A stretch of DNA of 64,000 bases, from positions 516,546-580,545 of the forward strand of contig NZ_JACDUR010000008.1 of assembly GCF_013761175.1 (NCBI RefSeq), written 5' to 3'. Below are positions 8,744 through 17,130 of this stretch, one piece after another. A program made the translations under genes and the position numbers. The notes beneath the pieces are model-generated. The model did no database searches. It saw nothing but the letters and a program-made list of their open reading frames with translations, and was not told where the DNA came from. Source of the DNA: Nonomuraea soli. GTDB lineage: Bacteria; Actinomycetota; Actinomycetes; Streptosporangiales; Streptosporangiaceae. The stretch's first letter is position 1; each line of letters begins with the position of its first letter.

Positions 8744-9416
8744 CGCTCTTGTCGCCGGGGGTGACGGGGAGTTTGTACTTGAGGGCGACCTGGGCGAAGC
8801 GCACGGCGTAGGCGCAGCGGATGGCGCGGCGTGGTGGGAGCCAGGCGGCGGGTCCCGAGCCGTCCTTGTCCTCGTTGGCGGTGCCGAGGACGGGCAGGAG
8901 GTTGAGGGGGTCCTGGGCGAAGTCGAGGCGTTTGTTCATGCGCCAGGTGCGGGCTCCCATGTACCAGGCGTAGGACAGGGGGACGACGTGGTCGACCTGG
9001 ATGTCGGCGGGGCGGGTGATGGTCTGGCCGGTGTAGGGGTCGTCGAGGCGGATGGCGGTGACGGTGCATCCGTCGCGGGTGACGTCGTGGCCGTCGCGGG
9101 CCAGGAGGTCGTCTCGGGTGCGGCAGCCGTTGTGGGCGTAGGGCACGCCGGGGGCGGTGTCGGTCCAGTTGTCGCCGTAGCGCAGGCGGTCGTAGCCGCG
9201 TCTGGCGCCCATGGGGCGGGTGCGGAGGGTGGCGATGAGGTCGGCGGCTTGGCGGCGTTCCGTGGTGGTGGTGAGGGGGGCCAGGCCTGAGCGGACGCCG
9301 TCGCCGTTATGCAGGGGGCTGGCGGCGGCGGCTTGGGGGCTGGAGTGGGACTGTCCGAGCAGTGAGGCGATGATGACGGCGCCGGCCAGGACGGCGACCG
9401 CGTCGCGGGTGCTCAA
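8721..9416 (-). CDS. Secreted HNH nuclease (DUF1524/GmrSD C-terminal type)
   Basis: A 231-residue protein. An N-terminal hydrophobic segment (VAVLAGAVIIASLLG) acts as signal or anchor. The nuclease core is IQVDHVVPLSYAWYMGAR, then DPLNLLPVLGTANEDKDGSGPAAWLPP, giving the DHVVP first His, the Asn and the later acidic residues of the beta-beta-alpha metal fold; cysteines GCRTRDD, DGCTV and IRCAYA may form disulfides. It probably cuts DNA outside the cell. TTG 9416 was chosen because GGAGGAAGGAGG precedes it and it overlaps the stop of the upstream regulator gene as TTGA, which ties nuclease output to the regulator. Confidence 0.85.
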   Translation of the reverse strand: MSTRDAVAVLAGAVIIASLLGQSHSSPQAAAASPLHNGDGVRSGLAPLTTTTERRQAADLIATLRTRPMGARRGYDRLRYGDNWTDTAPGVPYAHNGCRTRDDLLARDGHDVTRDGCTVTAIRLDDPYTGQTITRPADIQVDHVVPLSYAWYMGARTWRMNKRLDFAQDPLNLLPVLGTANEDKDGSGPAAWLPPRRAIRCAYAVRFAQVALKYKLPVTPGDKSVMLRQCR

Positions 9417-10309
9417 TCGCGCCTCCTTCCTCCAGCAGTGTCGATGAGGTGGGCGATTCCGTCCAGCAGGCGGTTGAGGCCGTGGTCGAAGAGGCTGTCG
9501 AGGTTGTAGTCGAGGGCCGGGTCGGCGATGAGTGCGGTGAGGTTGGGGTGGTCGCCGTCGTCGAGGATGGCGTGGAGTTGTGGTTCCTGGCCGGCGAGCC
9601 ATTGTTCGTCGTCGAGGCCGCTGTCCTGGGTGAAGGTGGCTTCTGTTTCGAGGTTGACGGCGACGCCGCGGACGTAGGTGGCCAGGCAGAGGGCGGCGTG
9701 GAAGGTGTCGTTGGGTGGCAGGCCGAGGTGGTTGAGGGCGCGCAGGGCCCATTCGGTGTGGGCCATGCCGGCGCGGGCGAACATGGGGCGGGTGAAGGAG
9801 ATGACCTGGGCGAGCCAGGGGTGGCGGCGGTAGGTGGCCCATTGGAGGCGGGCGAGGGTGTCGAGTTGGGCGCGCCAGCCGGGTGGTGGGGGGTCGGGCA
9901 GGGGGATCTCGCCGAGGGCGGTGTCGGTCATGTGGAGGATGAGGGTGTCCTTGTCGCGGATGTGGCGGTAGAGCGACATGGTGGGCAGGCCGAGTTCGGT
10001 GGCCAGGCGGCGCATGGTGAGGGCGGCCAGTCCTTCGGTGTCGGCGATGTGGAGTGCGGTGGCGAGCAGGTGCTGCTTTTCCGCGGCGGGGCGTGGCGTG
10101 GCGTGGTGGTCGCTGACGACGGTGCCGACGCCGGGCAGGGCGTGGACGAGGCCCTGGTGCTGGAGGGTGGTGAGGACTTTGGTGGCGGTGGCCATGGCGA
10201 CGCCGTAGTCCTTGGCGATCTGGCGGGTGGAGGGGATGCGGTCGCCTGGGTGGAGGCGGGCGATGTCGCGGGTGAGGTCGGCGACGATGCGCAGGTAGGG
10301 CGCGGTCAC
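9413..10309 (-). CDS. GntR-TetR double-HTH transcriptional regulator
   Basis: A 298-residue regulator with two DNA-binding domains. Residues 4-65 are a GntR winged helix (RIPSTRQIAKDYGVA, then TATKVLTTLQHQGLVHALPGVGTVV). Residues 75-130 are a complete TetR helix-turn-helix (LTMRRLATELGLPTMSLYRHIRDKDTL), followed by a TetR_C ligand domain. GTG 10309 was chosen: the GntR domain begins at once after it, and starting at the ATG at 10348 would put a perfect palindrome inside the coding region. A TACAGT -10 lies within the palindrome 8 nt upstream. It likely represses itself, the nuclease gene coupled to it and the divergent monooxygenase. Confidence 0.88.
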   Translation of the reverse strand: MTAPYLRIVADLTRDIARLHPGDRIPSTRQIAKDYGVAMATATKVLTTLQHQGLVHALPGVGTVVSDHHATPRPAAEKQHLLATALHIADTEGLAALTMRRLATELGLPTMSLYRHIRDKDTLILHMTDTALGEIPLPDPPPPGWRAQLDTLARLQWATYRRHPWLAQVISFTRPMFARAGMAHTEWALRALNHLGLPPNDTFHAALCLATYVRGVAVNLETEATFTQDSGLDDEQWLAGQEPQLHAILDDGDHPNLTALIADPALDYNLDSLFDHGLNRLLDGIAHLIDTAGGRRRD

Positions 10310-10337
10310 ACTAGTGCACTGTAGCAGTGCACTAGTG
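10309..10337. promoter_or_regulatory. Nested 29-bp palindromic operator
   Basis: Arms 10309-10321 and 10325-10337 are perfect 13-bp complements around a TAG centre. Each arm ends in CACTAGTG, itself a perfect 8-bp palindrome, and the middle is the dyad CACTG/CAGTG. The site covers the -10 (TACAGT, minus strand) and the start codon of the double-HTH regulator and lies 35 nt before the -10 of the divergent monooxygenase. Confidence 0.85.
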
Positions 10338-10371
10338 CGCTTAGCCATTTACCGCGCTCGTTGGGCGTTTG

Positions 10372-10377
10372 TACGTT
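10372..10377 (+). promoter_or_regulatory. -10 element TACGTT for FAD monooxygenase
   Basis: TACGTT ends 6 nt before the ATG at 10384 with no ribosome site; a leaderless start. The -35 region would fall just right of the nested operator. Confidence 0.5.
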
Positions 10378-10383
10378 GTACGC

Positions 10384-11502
10384 ATGGATGTTGTGATCTC
10401 GGGGGCCGGGATAGCCGGTCCGGCGCTGGCGTGGTGGCTGGCGCGAAGCGGGCATCGGGTGTGCGTGGTGGAGCGGGCGGCGTCGCTGCGTTGCGGCGGT
10501 CAGGCGGTGGATTTCCGCGGCCGGGTCCAGCTCGGGGTGCTGGAGCGGATGGGGCTGCTGGAGGCGGTGCGCGAGCGCCGGACGCGCATGCGGGCGATCA
10601 CGATCGTCGACGCGCGGGGGCGGAGGGTGTCGTCGCTGCCGGTGGAGTTGTTCGCCGGGGATGTGGAGATCCTGCGCGGCGATCTGGTGCGGGTGTTGTA
10701 CGAGGCGACGCGGGACGACGTCGACTACGTGTTCGGTGACGTCATCGTGGAGATCGGTGGGGGGCGGGTGCGCCTGGCGTCGGGGGGTGAGCGGCCGGCG
10801 GACCTGGTGGTGGGCGCCGACGGGCTGCGCTCGGGGGTGCGGAGGCTGGTGTTCGGGCCGGTGGAGCCGTGGCATCTGGGGATGTACAGCGCGTTGTTCA
10901 CGGTGGCGGGCTCGGGTGAGGCGGGGACGGCGACGATGTTCAACGCGCCGGGGGTGGGGGCGGCGCTCTTCCACTACGAGGGGCGCAGCGTGGGCGGCCT
11001 GGACTTCGCCTCGCCGGTGGTGGCCGATCCGCGTGCGGTGCTGGCCGAGCGGCTGGCGGGGGCGGGGTGGCGGGTGCCGGAGTTGCTGGCGCATGCGTTG
11101 CGGGCGGGCGATCTGTATCTGGACGCGGCGGCGCAGATGCGGCTGGCGCGGTGGTCGGCGGGCCGGGTGGTGCTGGTGGGGGATGCGGCCTGGAGTCCTG
11201 GTCCCGGCGGGATGGGGACGGGGCTGGGTGTGGTGGGCGCCTACGTGCTGGCCGGGGAGCTGGCGCGGGGGGTGGAGGGGTTCGCGGGGCGCTACGAGGC
11301 GGCGATGCGGCCGTATGTGGAGGTGTGCCAGAAGCAGGCGCAGGGGTCGGCGGCGTTTCTGGTGCCGGGGACGCGGCGTGCGATCTGGGGGCGCAACCAG
11401 ATGTTCCGCATGGTGCCGTACGTGCCGTGGCGGGGGGTGGTGCGGTGGATGGCGACGAAGACGGCGGAGAAGGTCTCGCTCGCCGACTACGCGCCGGGGT
11501 GA
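10384..11502 (+). CDS. FAD-dependent monooxygenase (PHBH/TetX class)
   Basis: A 372-residue flavoprotein. The dinucleotide-binding motif GAGIAGPALAWWLARSG is at residues 7-23, followed by an acidic residue in VVERAASLR; the DG motif is VVGADGLRSGVRR and the GD motif is VVLVGDAAWSPGPGGMGTG. These are the marks of group A aromatic hydroxylases. Divergent transcription from a regulator bearing a TetR_C ligand domain, across a shared palindrome, suggests inducible oxidation of a small aromatic or polyketide compound, as in the TetX-like class; the substrate is not known. Confidence 0.9.
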   Translation: MDVVISGAGIAGPALAWWLARSGHRVCVVERAASLRCGGQAVDFRGRVQLGVLERMGLLEAVRERRTRMRAITIVDARGRRVSSLPVELFAGDVEILRGDLVRVLYEATRDDVDYVFGDVIVEIGGGRVRLASGGERPADLVVGADGLRSGVRRLVFGPVEPWHLGMYSALFTVAGSGEAGTATMFNAPGVGAALFHYEGRSVGGLDFASPVVADPRAVLAERLAGAGWRVPELLAHALRAGDLYLDAAAQMRLARWSAGRVVLVGDAAWSPGPGGMGTGLGVVGAYVLAGELARGVEGFAGRYEAAMRPYVEVCQKQAQGSAAFLVPGTRRAIWGRNQMFRMVPYVPWRGVVRWMATKTAEKVSLADYAPG

Positions 11503-11554
11503 GAAAACCTGGAGCGAGTGGAGGGAAAGTCCGGAACGGGTGCAGTGATCGCAG

Positions 11555-11560
11555 TAACTT
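11555..11560 (+). promoter_or_regulatory. -10 element TAACTT
   Basis: TAACTT ends 7 nt before the ATG at 11568; leaderless pattern. Confidence 0.4.
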
Positions 11561-11567
11561 TGCGCCT

Positions 11568-12128
11568 ATGCCTGGTGACGCTCAGAACGCCTCAAAAGCA
11601 ACGTTGATCGCCGCGGGAATTGGGGCGTTGGCCACCGTTGCGGCCGCGATCATCGCTGCGGTCGCCGCCAGCGATGCCGACTCATCGCCCCCGGGCGCGG
11701 TTCCCACGTCGGTCGTTGGGAGCACGGCCCCTGCGACTTCGGCTCCCTCCGTTCAGCCGCCCACCGGCGATGAGCCCGTACGGTTTCAGGGCGCTGTACG
11801 GCTGACCGCGAGTGGTCTGGATCTCGACCATGTGCCGCCGAGCGCCAGCTGGGAAGAGCTTCGCTTCGACCCGGCCGGCAAGGGCCTGTCGGTCGGTCCT
11901 GCGGCTTCGTCGGCGGCCTGGAGTGGGACGTCTCCTGCGACTCGACGGCATTGCACGCAGGCACTTGCCTTGAATCCGCACGAGCCCGGCTTTTCGTTCG
12001 GCGCGCTCCAGGCGGGAACGGCTTTCTGCCTGCGAACCAACGTCGGGCGTGTGGCCTTCCTGCGAGTTCGGCAGGTCATCGAGGACGTTGCCGTGCTCGA
12101 CGCCTTGATCTGGGAGCAACGGGACTAG
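11568..12128 (+). CDS. Membrane-anchored hypothetical protein
   Basis: A 186-residue protein of no family I recognise. Residues ~12-34 form one hydrophobic helix (ATLIAAGIGALATVAAAIIAAVAA), then a Ser/Thr/Pro linker of ~35 residues, then a globular part with WEELRFDPAGKGLS, two cysteines (HCTQALAL and AFCLRTNVGRVAFLRV) and the ending VLDALIWEQRD. The layout suggests a signal anchor with an extracellular domain stabilised by a disulfide. The start is set by the -10 at 11555. Codon use is slightly lower in GC than its neighbours, which may point to a recent arrival. Confidence 0.7.
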   Translation: MPGDAQNASKATLIAAGIGALATVAAAIIAAVAASDADSSPPGAVPTSVVGSTAPATSAPSVQPPTGDEPVRFQGAVRLTASGLDLDHVPPSASWEELRFDPAGKGLSVGPAASSAAWSGTSPATRRHCTQALALNPHEPGFSFGALQAGTAFCLRTNVGRVAFLRVRQVIEDVAVLDALIWEQRD

Positions 12129-12213
12129 TCACCGTGTTGCTGGCTGCATCCGGGTGGAGTCGCCGGGGCGCATCGCGCAGAGCTTGCAGTGTCTGGGGTT
12201 CGCCGAGGCGATC

Positions 12214-12254
12214 GGGCGGCCGTTGCCTGTCATGGTGTTCCGCAACGGCCGCCC
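12214..12254. other. Perfect 13-bp inverted repeat
   Basis: GGGCGGCCGTTGC (12214-12226) pairs with its complement (12242-12254) around a 15-nt loop. It lies between two convergent genes and could act as a terminator, though it has no T-run. Otherwise the 176-base gap shows nothing I recognise. Confidence 0.5.
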
Positions 12255-12304
12255 CTGGGTGTGGTCGCCGAGCCGGTGGCGCTGTGGGGGGTGGCGCTGA
12301 GGGT

Positions 12305-13600
12305 TCAGGCCTGGGTGTCGGAGGTCTCGGCGGGTTTGGCGGGCCGTACGTAGGTGCCGTTGCGGCGGGCCAGGAGTTCTTCGAAGAGCGCCTCCCATTG
12401 GGCGCCGACGGCCTCGACGTCGTAGGTCTTGGCGGTGTCGAGGGCTCCGGCGGCCAGGTCGGCGCGTAGTTGCTCGTCTTCGATGACGCGGTTGAGCGCG
12501 GCGGCGAGGTTGTCTTCGGTGCGGGGTTTGACCAGGAGCCCGTCGAACTCGTGGGTGATCATTTCCTTGGGTCCGTGGGGGCTGGCGAAGCTGACGACGG
12601 CCAGGCCCTTGGCCATGGCTTCGAGGATCGTCATGGGGAAGCCCTCGTGGCGGGAGGACAGCACGAAGACGGAGGCCTGTTCGAGGGCGGCGTAGACGTC
12701 GGGGGTGGGGCCCATCATCTCGACCTTGCCGGTCAGGCCCTGTTCCTCGATCTGGGCGCGCAGGTTCTCCTCCTGCGGGCCGGCGCCGTAGATGCGCAGT
12801 TTCCAGTCGGGGTGGACGGCGGCGACCTGGCGCCAGCAGCTGATGAGGCGGTGGAAGCCCTTGAGCCGGGTCAGGCGGCCGACGGTGACGACGGTTTTGC
12901 TGTCGAGTTTGGCCAGGCTGCCGGTCATGGGCGGGACGGCGTTGGGGATGCGGGTGAGCTTCTTGGGTTTCTTGGTCAGGGCTTCGCGGTAGTCGCGCAG
13001 GTCGGCCTTGGTGAGGGTGACCAGGGCGTCGAAGCGGCGGTAGCGCCACTTGATGAGTTCCTGGATGGGTTCGGCCTGGGTGCGGAAGGCGACGTGTTCC
13101 TGTCCGATGGTGATGACGCTGGGCGGGGTGAGCTGGGCCATGGCGAGGTTGAGTCCCGGCCGGGTGGCGATGAGCACGCCGGTCTGCAGGGAGCGCAGGT
13201 AGCGGGCCAGCTGGATGTCGGTCCAGACGTTGAAGCGGTGGAAGGCCGTCTCCTCTTCGGGGATCAGGAGGCTGGGCAGCTTGGACAGCTGTCCGCGCAG
13301 GCCCGTGCGTTCGGTGAGGCGGTCGTCGAGGAAGCGGAACTTCACGCGCGGGTCGATGGGGAAGAACGGCTCCTCGGCCTCTTTGAGGATGGAGACGATC
13401 TCCACGTCGTGGCCGATGGAGGCCAGGTGGCTGGCCTGGTTGAAGACGGTGCGGATGGTGCCGCCCATGCCGTGGGCGTGCAGGAGCAGGAAGCGTACCT
13501 CCTGGATGGAGGGGGGTGGTGCGTTGCGTGCCCGTCTGCGGTTGATGCCGTTGTAGAGCCGTCTGACCGCTGCTTTGCCCTTGCGTGCCACTCCGCGCAC
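12305..13600 (-). CDS. Glycosyltransferase family 4 (GT-B, group 1)
   Basis: A 431-residue GT-B enzyme. The N-terminal acceptor domain has HAHGMGGTIRTVFNQASHL; the C-terminal donor domain has VVTVGRLTRLKGFHRLISCW, LRIYGAGPQEENLR, VEMMGPTPDVYAALEQASVFVLSSRHEGFPMTILEAMAKGLAVVSF (EX7E motif) and KEMITHEFDGLLVKP. It transfers sugar from a nucleotide donor, probably to a cell-wall or teichoic-acid-like polymer. The GTG at 13600 has GGGGGA 8 nt upstream; the open frame beyond it is a shadow of the neighbouring protease gene. An Arg/Lys-rich N-terminal stretch may contact the membrane. It stands alone. Confidence 0.88.
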   Translation of the reverse strand: MRGVARKGKAAVRRLYNGINRRRARNAPPPSIQEVRFLLLHAHGMGGTIRTVFNQASHLASIGHDVEIVSILKEAEEPFFPIDPRVKFRFLDDRLTERTGLRGQLSKLPSLLIPEEETAFHRFNVWTDIQLARYLRSLQTGVLIATRPGLNLAMAQLTPPSVITIGQEHVAFRTQAEPIQELIKWRYRRFDALVTLTKADLRDYREALTKKPKKLTRIPNAVPPMTGSLAKLDSKTVVTVGRLTRLKGFHRLISCWRQVAAVHPDWKLRIYGAGPQEENLRAQIEEQGLTGKVEMMGPTPDVYAALEQASVFVLSSRHEGFPMTILEAMAKGLAVVSFASPHGPKEMITHEFDGLLVKPRTEDNLAAALNRVIEDEQLRADLAAGALDTAKTYDVEAVGAQWEALFEELLARRNGTYVRPAKPAETSDTQA

Positions 13601-13634
13601 CGGTGGAGTCCCCCTTGGTCTGGACACTGTGTGG

Positions 13635-13656
13635 AGCCGGAGGGTGTGCTCCGGCT
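13635..13656 (-). terminator. Hairpin after tricorn-like protease
   Basis: AGCCGGAG (13635-13642) pairs with CTCCGGCT (13649-13656) over a 6-nt loop, about 85 nt after the stop of the minus-strand protease gene. Confidence 0.5.
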
Positions 13657-13740
13657 GCTCCCGTGGTCGGCGGGTCGGTGGCCGGTCGTTCCCCGTGGCC
13701 TGCTTCCCCGCCTGTGCCCCTTTAGACGCGGAAATGTCGG

Positions 13741-16700
13741 TCAAGGTTGCATGCGCGGGCGAGGTGAACGGTCGGGTGTGTGCGGCGGGCGGCGTTCCAG
13801 GCGTTCGAGTGCGACGCGGATGGCGGTCTCGAGCTGGGTGTCGATGCCTTGGGCGTAATCCTGCGGGGTGATGTCGACTTCGATGTCGGGGTCGGTGCCG
13901 TGGTTCTCGACCTGCCAGCCGCTCTCGTCGGGGTTGTCGCCGAGGTTGTCGCCGGGGTTCTTGTCGAAGGTGAAGGAGAATTCCGGCTGGGTGGTGAGGG
14001 TGCCGTCGGCCAGGGTGTGGCGGGGCCAGATGCCGACGACGCCGCCCCAGGTGCGTTTGCCGACCAGGGGTCCCAGGCCGAGGAGTTTGAAGGTGTGGGC
14101 GAAGATGTCGCCGTCGCTGCCGGCGTATTCGTTGGCGACGGCGACCAGGACGCCGCGTGGTGACTGCGGCGGGTAGGGCTCGGGGTCGCCCCAGCGCGGG
14201 TAGTCGTAGCCGATGCGGCGGCGGGAGAGTTTCTCGATGAGCAGGGCCGAGACGTTGCCGCCCGCGTTGAAGCGCACGTCGACGATGAGGGCCTGGCGGT
14301 CGTATTCGGCCAGGAAGCCGCGGTGGAATTCGGCGAAGCCGTCGGTGCCCATGTCGGGCACGTGCAGGTAGCCGACGCGGCCGCCGGACTGCTGGTGGCA
14401 GCGCAGGCGGTTGAGGTTGACCCAGTCGCGGTAGCGTCCCGGGCGTTCGTCGGCGATGGCTTTGACGCAGACGTGGAAGATCTCCTGGCCGCGCTGGAGG
14501 GTGAGTTCGACTTCCTGTCCGGCCTGGTTGACCAGGCGCTGGTTGGGGGTGATGCCGTCGCCGCCCGGCTGGGCGCCGATGGGGGCGCCGTTGATGGCCA
14601 GGACGGCGTCGCCGGGCCGTACGCTGACGCCGAGCCGGTTGAGGGGTGAGGTGGCCTGGGGGTCCCAGGGGTCGCCGTGGACGAGGGCGCCGATGTGGTA
14701 GCGGCCGTCGTGGTAGTCCCAGTCGACGCCGAGTTTGCCTTGGACGTAGTCGGGTCCTGGCCGGTATTCGCCGCCGCTTTCGTAGGCGTGGCTGGTGCCG
14801 AGTTCGCCTTGCAGTTCCCACAGCAGGTCGGAGAACTCGCTGCGGGTGGTGACGTGTTCGAGCAGGGGGCGGTAGCGGTCGTGGACGGCTTCCCAGTCGA
14901 GTCCGGACATGTCGTGGCTCCAGAAGTGTTCGCGTTGCAGGCGCCAGGCTTCGCGGAACATCTGGCGCCATTCGGCTTCGGGGCATACCGAGACCTTGAC
15001 GCGGTCGAGGTCGAGCCAGCCGCTCTGGCGTCCGGGGGGGTCGTCGTCGTGTTCTGGGACTTCGCCGGCTTTGACGACGCGCAGGCGGTCGCCGGTGCGG
15101 TAGAGGAGGGTCTTGTGGTCGCGGCCGAGTTCGAAGTCGGTGACGTCGTCGGCGAGGGTTTCGGTGGTGGCCTTGTCGATGTCGTAGAGCTGGAGGGTGG
15201 ATTCGTCCTGGTTGAGGGCGCTGGTTTGGAGGATGGCCTTGCCGCGCAGGGCGGCGATGCGGTCGTAGCGGGCTTCGGGCAGGGGGAAGGCGGTGACGCG
15301 GCGGGTGAGGCCTTCGGTGTCGATGACCAGGCCGTCGGGTTCGGACGGTTCGGCTGGTTCGCCGGGTTCGGTGTCTTCGTCGTCCTTGTGGTCGAGGGGG
15401 CGCGGTTGGGGGACGAACGGGTCGGGTGCGTCGGCCTGCAGGGAGATCGCGTACGGCTTGGCTCCGAGGGGGAAGCCGAGGTCGAACTGGAGGGCGTCGT
15501 GGACGGGGCTGAAGCATCGGCGGCCGATGAAGTACAGGTAGCGGCCCTGGGGGTCGAAGGTGGGGGCGGCGTCGCGCAGGACCGGTTCGGTGGCGTGCAG
15601 GGTCTGGCCGGTGGCCGGGTGGTGCAGCTTGATGACGGTGGTCTGGGCGGTGGTGGCGGCGGCGTAGGCGAGCCAGGTGCCGTCGTGTGACCAGGCCAGG
15701 TCGGCGGGGCAGGCGTGCGGGTTGGCCTCGACGAGGGTGGTGGCTTTGTCCCTCTGGCCCGTCGGGTGGGTCAGGTCGACCAGGTGGAGTTCGTTGCGGT
15801 GGTTGGTGACGGCCAGCCGGTCGTGGACGGGGTCGGGGGCCAGTTCCACGATGCGGCCGAGGGTGGCCAGGACGGTGTGGCCGTGCTGGCGTCCGTCGAG
15901 CAGGACCAGGTGCTCGTCGCCGGTGTCGCCGCTGGCGGCGGCGACCAGGCGGCGGCCGTCGTTGAGGAAGGTGAGCAGGCGGTAGCGCTCGCCGTCGTTG
16001 TCGCCGTGCTGGCGGACCGGGCCCTCCCAGTTGGCCAGGGTGTAGGCCTTGCCGCGGGTGGTGAGGGCGACGGCGGTGCCGTCGGGGGCCAGGGTGGCGC
16101 TGTCGAGGTAGTCGGCGGCCTCGACGAAGCGGCGGTTGCGCTGGGTGCGCGAGCTGGCCAGCCGTACCTCGACGTGGTGTGGCCCGCTGTCGCAGTCGAG
16201 CAGGTACAGCTCGCCGCCGGCGTGGTAGACCAGGCGCCGTCCGTCGCTGGACAGGTTGCGGGCGTAGAAGTCGGTGTGGTGGGTGTGCCGGCGCAGGTCG
16301 TCGCCGTCGGGGGTGCAGGAGTAGACGTTGCCGACGCCTTCGTGGTCGGACAGGAAGCACACGCGCTCGCCGGCCCAGCAGGGGGCGGCGAGGTTGCCGG
16401 GCAGGGAGATGAGGCGCCGGAAGGTGCCTTCGCCGCGGGTGTCGATCCACAGGTCGCCGACGGTGCCGCCGCGGTAGCGTTTCCAGCGGGCGGGGTCGGC
16501 GGTGTTGCGGCCGAGCACGATCATGTCGCTGGGGCCGTGCGCGATGGAGTTGGCCGGGCCGTACGGCAGGCGTTCGGGGTGGCCGCCGGGCACGACGCGG
16601 TGCAGCCATTTGCGGCCTTCGAAGGGCTGGCACTGGTCGCTGGCGTACAGGACGGCTCCTGCGGGGTCCCAGCCGGTGACGGTGCAGCGGGCGCCGTGGA

Positions 16701-16944
16701 AGGTGACGCGTCGGGCGGCTCCGCCTTCGGCGGGCATGACGTAGACCTCTTCCGGGCCTTCTTCTCGGCCGACGAAGGCGATCTGGTCGCCGCGGGGGGA
16801 GAAGCGCGGGTAGGCGGCTTCTGCCACGCCGGCGGTCAGGCGGAAGGCGCGGCCTCCCGTGGCGGAGACCATCCAGAGGTCGTCCTCGGCGGTGAAGACG
16901 ACCACGTCGCCGAGGATGGCGGGAAAGCGCAGGTAGGCGGGCAT
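13741..16944 (-). CDS. Tricorn-type S41 serine protease
   Basis: A 1067-residue protein, the full size of tricorn core proteases. Residues 1-~650 are WD40-like beta-propeller repeats (for example AYPRFSPRGDQIAFVG and YDRIAALRGKAILQT). Then come the C1 segment REAWRLQREHFWSHDMSGLDWEAV, a PDZ-like domain (DAVLAINGAPIG) and the S41 catalytic domain with the nucleophile Ser943 in NEYAGSDGDIFAHTFK and HGTDPDIEVDITPQD near the end. In the archaeal prototype it trims proteasome-derived peptides in the cytosol. ATG 16944 begins the first propeller strand directly, with no signal peptide. Confidence 0.93.
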   Translation of the reverse strand: MPAYLRFPAILGDVVVFTAEDDLWMVSATGGRAFRLTAGVAEAAYPRFSPRGDQIAFVGREEGPEEVYVMPAEGGAARRVTFHGARCTVTGWDPAGAVLYASDQCQPFEGRKWLHRVVPGGHPERLPYGPANSIAHGPSDMIVLGRNTADPARWKRYRGGTVGDLWIDTRGEGTFRRLISLPGNLAAPCWAGERVCFLSDHEGVGNVYSCTPDGDDLRRHTHHTDFYARNLSSDGRRLVYHAGGELYLLDCDSGPHHVEVRLASSRTQRNRRFVEAADYLDSATLAPDGTAVALTTRGKAYTLANWEGPVRQHGDNDGERYRLLTFLNDGRRLVAAASGDTGDEHLVLLDGRQHGHTVLATLGRIVELAPDPVHDRLAVTNHRNELHLVDLTHPTGQRDKATTLVEANPHACPADLAWSHDGTWLAYAAATTAQTTVIKLHHPATGQTLHATEPVLRDAAPTFDPQGRYLYFIGRRCFSPVHDALQFDLGFPLGAKPYAISLQADAPDPFVPQPRPLDHKDDEDTEPGEPAEPSEPDGLVIDTEGLTRRVTAFPLPEARYDRIAALRGKAILQTSALNQDESTLQLYDIDKATTETLADDVTDFELGRDHKTLLYRTGDRLRVVKAGEVPEHDDDPPGRQSGWLDLDRVKVSVCPEAEWRQMFREAWRLQREHFWSHDMSGLDWEAVHDRYRPLLEHVTTRSEFSDLLWELQGELGTSHAYESGGEYRPGPDYVQGKLGVDWDYHDGRYHIGALVHGDPWDPQATSPLNRLGVSVRPGDAVLAINGAPIGAQPGGDGITPNQRLVNQAGQEVELTLQRGQEIFHVCVKAIADERPGRYRDWVNLNRLRCHQQSGGRVGYLHVPDMGTDGFAEFHRGFLAEYDRQALIVDVRFNAGGNVSALLIEKLSRRRIGYDYPRWGDPEPYPPQSPRGVLVAVANEYAGSDGDIFAHTFKLLGLGPLVGKRTWGGVVGIWPRHTLADGTLTTQPEFSFTFDKNPGDNLGDNPDESGWQVENHGTDPDIEVDITPQDYAQGIDTQLETAIRVALERLERRPPHTPDRSPRPRMQP

Positions 16945-16962
16945 GAAGGTTCCGTTTCGACG

Positions 16963-16997
16963 AGCCGGCAGCCGGGGTTGTACCCCGGCTGCCGGTT
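16963..16997. terminator. Strong hairpin terminator
   Basis: Arms 16964-16977 and 16983-16996 pair over 13 perfect bases plus one G-U, with a TTGTA loop. It lies between the stop of the 39-residue basic protein gene and the start of the protease gene, both on the minus strand, so it ends the small gene's transcript. Confidence 0.85.
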
Positions 16998-17010
16998 CAA
17001 TCCGCCTGAA

Positions 17011-17130
17011 TCAGACCTCGGGCTCCTTGCGGGCCTGCTTCTTGGCGCTCTTGGCGGCGCGGGTCGACTTGATGGCGGCCTTCTTGGCCTTGCCGGACTT
17101 GGCCGCGGGTTTCTTCCTCGCGTCTGTCAT
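17011..17130 (-). CDS. Small Lys/Ala-rich basic protein
   Basis: A 39-residue protein, about 40% Lys/Arg, with AAKSGKAKKAAIK and AAKSAKKQARK runs like histone H1 tails or the C-terminal tails of mycobacterial HU. The ATG has GGGGGAAG 4 nt upstream and the gene has its own strong terminator, which argues that it is a real, separately expressed gene. A nucleic-acid-binding role (nucleoid or ribosome) is inferred only from charge. The frame stays open upstream, but no good start or recognisable domain lies there. Confidence 0.65.
   Translation of the reverse strand: MTDARKKPAAKSGKAKKAAIKSTRAAKSAKKQARKEPEV

Noticed and set aside
10310..10348. ATG 10348 as the start of the double-HTH regulator
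   Set aside because: It would put the perfect 29-bp operator inside the coding region and add 13 residues before the GntR domain; GTG 10309 fits better.
13601..16633. Long minus-strand extension of the glycosyltransferase frame
   Set aside because: The first ~1000 codons are Arg/Pro-rich and lie in another frame over the tricorn-like protease gene; the glycosyltransferase starts at 13600.
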